From Micromonospora parastrephiae (GTDB taxonomy: Bacteria > Actinomycetota > Actinomycetes > Mycobacteriales > Micromonosporaceae), in NCBI RefSeq assembly GCF_016802865.1, contig NZ_JAEVHM010000020.1, forward strand, positions 1-53,565: a stretch of DNA of 53,565 bases, given 5' to 3'. The position numbers and the translations under genes are program-made. A model generated the notes under the pieces. That model saw only the letters and a program-made list of their open reading frames with translations. It was not told where the DNA came from and ran no database searches. This document shows, piece after piece, positions 50,107 to 53,565 of the stretch (positions are counted from its first letter, which is position 1; the number at the start of each line of letters is the position of its first letter).

Positions 50107-51645
50107 CTACGGGCGGTTTGCGGTCACGCCACCCGGAGTGGCGACGAGCGAGCCGTTGGTGTGCGGGGCCTCCGGCGCCGAACCGGCGACCCGTCGACCC
50201 ACCCCTTCGAGCAGGTGCTTGCCGATCAGGTTGCCGGCCGGCAGCTCGATCGGGTACTCACCATCGAAACACGCCCGACACAGCCGGGTCTTCGGCTGCT
50301 CGGTCGCGGCGATCAGGCCGGGAAGTGAAACGTAACCCAGCGTGTCGGCGCCGATCGAGCGCCGGATGCCGTCGTTGTCCAACCCGTTGGCCAGCAGCTC
50401 CGCCCGGGTGGCGAAGTCGATGCCGTAGAAGCAGGGCCACCTGACCGGCGGGGAGGAGATCCGGACGTGCACCTCCAGCGCGCCCGCCTCGCGCAGCATC
50501 CGCACGATGGCCCGCTGGGTGTTACCGCGGACGATCGAGTCGTCCACCACCACGAGCCGCTTGCCGCGGACGTTCTCCCGCAGTGGGTTGAGCTTGAGCC
50601 GGATGCCGAGCTGACGCAGGGTCTGCGACGGCTGGATGAAGGTGCGCCCCACGTACGGGTTCTTCATGAGCCCGGCGCCGTAGGTGATGCCGGACGCCTC
50701 CGCGTAACCGATCGCGGCCGGGGTGCCCGACTCGGGCACCGGGATCACCAGGTCGGCCTCGACCGGGTGCTCCTTGGCCAGCTGCCGACCGATCTGCACC
50801 CGCGCCGCGTGCACGTTGCGACCGGCGATCGTGGCGTCGGGACGCGCGATGTACACGTACTCGAAGAGGCAGCCCTTCGGCTCCGGCGCGGCGAACCGGG
50901 TGGAGCGCAGCCCGTCCTCGTCGATGGCGATCAGCTCGCCCGGCTCGACCTCGCGCACCACGCTCGCGCCGACGATGTCCAGCGCGGCCGTCTCGCTGGC
51001 CACCACCCAGCCGCGTTCGAGCCGGCCCAGCACCAGCGGGCGTACGCCGTGCGGGTCACGGGCCGCGTAGAGCGTCGACTCGTCCATGAAGACGAAGCTG
51101 AACGCGCCCCGCAGCTGCGGCAGCACCTCCAGGGCGGCCGCCTCGACCGACAGGTCGGGTCGGCCGGCCAGCAGCATCGTCACCAACGAGGTGTCGTTGG
51201 TCGAACCGTCCGCGACGAGGCCGAGCTCGGCGACCTCCTTCTCCAGCTCGGCGGCGTTGACCAGGTTGCCGTTGTGCGCCAACGCGATGGTCGTGCCGGA
51301 GCTGGTCGACCGGATCGTCGGCTGGGCGTTCTCCCAGTTCGACGCGCCGGTCGTGGAGTAGCGGGCGTGCCCGATCGCCAGGTGGCCGCGCAGGCTGGCC
51401 AGGGTGGGCTCGTCGAAGACCTGGGCCACCAGCCCGAGATCCTTGTAGACCACCACGCCGGAGCCATCGCTCACCGCGATGCCCGCCGCCTCCTGGCCAC
51501 GGTGCTGGAGGGCGTAGAGGCCGAAGTAGGTCAGGTTGGCAACCTCTTCGCCGGGGGCCCAGACGCCGAAGACGCCACAGGCGTCCTGTGGGCCGGGTCG
51601 TTGGGGGTCAAGGTCGTGGCTCAGCCGGCCGTCGCCTCGGGGCAC
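50107..51645 (-). CDS. purF: Amidophosphoribosyltransferase
   Basis: The 512-residue first enzyme of purine synthesis transfers glutamine amide nitrogen to PRPP. The N-terminal glutaminase domain starts at the nucleophile Cys23 after a short propeptide (DACGVFGVWAPGEEVA) and has YALQHRGQEAAGI and LAHNGNLVN. The PRPP domain has VVVDDSIVRGNTQRAIVRML. Cys residues near the C terminus (MLCRACFDGEYP-like TRLCRACFDG) suggest the [4Fe-4S]-containing, B. subtilis-type form. GTG 51645 follows GGGAG. It precedes purM. Confidence 0.95.
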   Translation of the reverse strand: MPRGDGRLSHDLDPQRPGPQDACGVFGVWAPGEEVANLTYFGLYALQHRGQEAAGIAVSDGSGVVVYKDLGLVAQVFDEPTLASLRGHLAIGHARYSTTGASNWENAQPTIRSTSSGTTIALAHNGNLVNAAELEKEVAELGLVADGSTNDTSLVTMLLAGRPDLSVEAAALEVLPQLRGAFSFVFMDESTLYAARDPHGVRPLVLGRLERGWVVASETAALDIVGASVVREVEPGELIAIDEDGLRSTRFAAPEPKGCLFEYVYIARPDATIAGRNVHAARVQIGRQLAKEHPVEADLVIPVPESGTPAAIGYAEASGITYGAGLMKNPYVGRTFIQPSQTLRQLGIRLKLNPLRENVRGKRLVVVDDSIVRGNTQRAIVRMLREAGALEVHVRISSPPVRWPCFYGIDFATRAELLANGLDNDGIRRSIGADTLGYVSLPGLIAATEQPKTRLCRACFDGEYPIELPAGNLIGKHLLEGVGRRVAGSAPEAPHTNGSLVATPGGVTANRP

Positions 51646-51736
51646 CTACCGCTCCCTCACGCTGGTCTGGACCGGCCTGGCGGGGATCACGGGGCGGATC
51701 CACACTCCCCGGCCGGGACCATTGTCGTCGCCTGAC

Positions 51737-51742
51737 AGTGTA
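51737..51742 (-). promoter_or_regulatory. Candidate -10 box of purF
   Basis: TACACT on the minus strand lies about 90 bp before the purF start; no clear -35 was found. The same hexamer precedes the DUF3073 gene. Confidence 0.4.
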
Positions 51743-51814
51743 CGCGAATAGCCGTCGATACAGATAGTCACGATTCCCCCGCTCACAGTTACCGACACTC
51801 GGACATCGGAGCAG

Positions 51815-52168
51815 CTAGAGGGGCAGAAACGCCGACAGGTCCGCCCGCACGCCACTCACCTGGACGCGACCGTCGGTGACCGCCTCGGCCCAGTCGATCC
51901 GGCCGAGAGCCAGCGCGAGCCAGGTCTCCGGCGACATCTCGACTACATTTGGCGGGTTTCCCCTGGTGTGTCGAGGGCCGGGGACGCACTGGATCGCCCC
52001 GTATGGTGGAACGCGTACCTCGACCGATCGGCCGGGGGCACGCTCCGCGAGGACGGCCAACAACGTCCGGACCGCCTTCCGGAACACCAGCCGTTCGGGC
52101 GTACGCCCCTCGTCGAGCGCCGACAACGCCGCCGCAACGGCGGCGGACTTACTGTACGGAGAGGACAC
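51815..52168 (-). CDS. Sterol-carrier-family (SCP2-like) small protein
   Basis: The 117-residue protein ([78 protein letters not shown]) matches actinobacterial sterol-carrier-family proteins usually found beside purF, with the C-terminal strand-helix-strand of an SCP2 fold. It may bind lipids or act in regulation; no direct evidence is visible. GTG 52168 has TATCGT 6 bp upstream and no SD, fitting a leaderless start; a longer open frame to 52243 has no support. Confidence 0.78.
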   Translation of the reverse strand: MSSPYSKSAAVAAALSALDEGRTPERLVFRKAVRTLLAVLAERAPGRSVEVRVPPYGAIQCVPGPRHTRGNPPNVVEMSPETWLALALGRIDWAEAVTDGRVQVSGVRADLSAFLPL

Positions 52169-52174
52169 GACGGG

Positions 52175-52180
52175 ACGATA
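52175..52180 (-). promoter_or_regulatory. Candidate -10 box, leaderless
   Basis: TATCGT lies 6 bp before GTG 52168 on the minus strand. Confidence 0.38.
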
Positions 52181-52329
52181 CGACCCGCAGGCGGAGCACT
52201 CGACGCTGGCCCTGGGTCGCGCCGATCCAGTGAGACAAGGCATAGTTGCCGACGGCGTATTCGTACCGTGATGATCCCCGGCCCGGCGCCCCGCCGGTCA
52301 GAGGGAAGTCAGCCCGGAAGGCGGTGGAC

Positions 52330-53565
52330 GTGTCAACACACCGACGTGCCTGGAAGCAGCGGGCCGGTGTGGTCGTAGCGCTGGTTGCCGGCGCTCTGCT
52401 CGCCGTCCCCGCCACACCAGCAATGGCCGCTCCCAAGGTCACAAACGTCTCCGCCTCCCCAGGCACCGTCCAAGCGGGCGGCGAGACGACGGTGAGCTAC
52501 ACGCTCAGCTTTGACGACTCGGTAGTTCCCGCCGACGTGACTGTCAGCTCCGACAACTCCAAGCTCCAGTGCATCGAGGGCTGCTCGCAGGGGAACGTAA
52601 CCGAGGCCAAGACCTACACGGCCAAGTTCAAGTTGGCGGACGACGCTTCGAGCGGGTCCGCCCGCGTCACCGTCAAGGCCAGCGCTGGGCTCGGGAACGG
52701 GCAGGGCTCGACCACGGTCAACCTCACGGGCAAGGCCGCGGCCCCGCCGCCGCAGAACCAGACCGTGCGGTCGGTCTCGGGCAAGGTGGTCAAGAAGGCC
52801 GACGGCAAGGCCGTGCCGAACGCGATCGTGATCCTTCAGGACAGCACCGGCAAGCGGTTCGACACCATCAGCAACGGCAGCGGCGACTTCCGCTTCGCCG
52901 GCTCCACCCAGAACCCGATCGCTCCGGGCCGGATCGACCTCGGTGCCAGCTTCGACAACATCACTTCCACCAAGAGCTTCAACGCGAACGCGGGGCAGTC
53001 CGTCACCGGGCAGCGGATCAGCTTGGAGATCAAGGTCGAGGTGACGCCCAGCGCCACCCCGTCCGCCACCGCCGAGGCACTTCCCACCGAGGAGCCCACC
53101 GAGGAAGGCGCCGAGGAGCAGCCGTCCGAGGAGGCCAGCCCGGGCGCCGCGGCGAACGCCGCGAACGAGGACGAGGGCGGCGGCTTCAACTCGTACCTGA
53201 TCATTCTGCTCGGCGGCCTGCTGGTGGCCGCGGGCGTCGGCACGATCGTGCTGCTCTGGATGAGGCGCAAGGAGAACGGCGACGACGAGGACGCCCCGGA
53301 GGGCGCCGGCGCGGTGCCGGCGGCCCGTGGCGCGTTCCGTGGCGGCGACGACCAGACCCGGGTGGTCAACCGGGCCGGCGGCGGACCGGACCCGACCATG
53401 GTGGGCGGTGCGGCGCTGAGCGAGGCGCCGACGATGATGCACCGCCCGGTGGTCGACGACGTCCCACCGGACCCGTACGCCGCGCCCGCGCAGCCGTACG
53501 GCGCAGCGGGCGGGCAGGGCTGGGGCGGCACGGGCTACGGCGACGAGCCGGCGCCCGGCGGCTAC
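52330..53565 (+). CDS. Membrane-anchored surface protein with Ig-like and CarboxypepD_reg-like domains, 3' partial
   Basis: The reading frame runs off the window; 412 codons are visible. Order: signal peptide (AGVVVALVAGALLAVPATPA, about 13-32), an Ig-like domain (VTNVSASPGTVQAGGETTVS, with two Cys in LQCIEGCSQG), a regulatory-carboxypeptidase-like beta domain (VSGKVVKKADGKAVPNAIVI, about 137-240), an acidic Thr/Glu/Pro stalk, a membrane helix (YLIILLGGLLVAAGVGTIVL, about 280-300), and a cytoplasmic Gly/Pro/Tyr-rich tail. GTG 52330 was chosen because GGAAGG lies 9 bp upstream; GTG 52324 is too close to it. The tail rich in Asp-Pro-Tyr may be an interaction region. Function is unknown. Confidence 0.82.
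   Translation, partial: MSTHRRAWKQRAGVVVALVAGALLAVPATPAMAAPKVTNVSASPGTVQAGGETTVSYTLSFDDSVVPADVTVSSDNSKLQCIEGCSQGNVTEAKTYTAKFKLADDASSGSARVTVKASAGLGNGQGSTTVNLTGKAAAPPPQNQTVRSVSGKVVKKADGKAVPNAIVILQDSTGKRFDTISNGSGDFRFAGSTQNPIAPGRIDLGASFDNITSTKSFNANAGQSVTGQRISLEIKVEVTPSATPSATAEALPTEEPTEEGAEEQPSEEASPGAAANAANEDEGGGFNSYLIILLGGLLVAAGVGTIVLLWMRRKENGDDEDAPEGAGAVPAARGAFRGGDDQTRVVNRAGGGPDPTMVGGAALSEAPTMMHRPVVDDVPPDPYAAPAQPYGAAGGQGWGGTGYGDEPAPGGY

Overview
The window is very GC-rich, with almost every third codon position G or C and many overlapping stop/start codons. It looks like chromosomal DNA of an actinomycete. The gene set (tad pilus locus, bldC next to a valine dehydrogenase, purF-purM, an LitR-type carotenoid cluster) and a recurrent GTGAGCGCGAGGAGTG spacer repeat suggest Micromonosporaceae, probably Micromonospora or a close relative. 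This placement is an inference; no rRNA or other taxonomic marker is present. No transposase, integrase, prophage, plasmid gene or CRISPR array was seen.

Layout. (1) 1-9800: a Tad/Flp-type pilus or secretion locus in one direction (secreted protein, SAF/CpaB-like, CpaE-like, tadA, tadB, tadC, Flp-like peptide, two TadE-like proteins, TadG-like, LysM protein), interrupted by an opposite-strand pentapeptide-repeat gene. (2) 9825-11616: a DUF2231-Rieske protein and a crotonase. (3) 11618-24424: an alpha-glucan utilisation locus with two secreted GH87-like beta-helix glucanases carrying F5/8-type C domains, a GH13 alpha-glucosidase, a three-gene sugar ABC importer and a LacI regulator. (4) 24622-27266: a flavin disulfide oxidoreductase and a serine hydrolase. 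(5) 27279-33790: a light-responsive carotenoid cluster, phr-crtB facing crtE-crtI-idi-litR. (6) 33866-35228: a polysaccharide deacetylase and a tRNA array (Glu, Asp, Phe) with its own promoter and terminators. (7) 35601-44106: mixed genes, including a circularly permuted substrate-binding lipoprotein, crotonase and 3-hydroxyacyl-CoA dehydrogenase separated by a 56-bp tandem repeat, and an Asp-rich 13-residue repeat protein. (8) 44173-52168: conserved housekeeping genes (bldC, conserved hypothetical, vdh, DUF3073, purM, purF, sterol-carrier-like) into which a two-gene RiPP operon is set: a radical SAM/SPASM maturase and a 78-residue precursor ending in repeated aromatic-X-Asn motifs, a likely multi-cyclophane peptide. 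(9) 52330 to the end: a surface protein cut by the window edge.

Seven positions in six genes show single-base reading-frame breaks in G or C runs (six losses, one gain), each with an intact homologous continuation in the next frame. Such a density points to homopolymer errors in the sequence rather than gene decay, so the affected genes are annotated over their full span.

The most interesting items are the cyclophane RiPP pair at 47407-48745, the circularly permuted binding protein at 39253-40596, the LitR protein whose Wx9EH motif reads Hx9EH together with a candidate direct-repeat operator between crtB and crtE, and the alpha-1,3-glucan-type locus with a 30-bp palindrome over the importer promoter.
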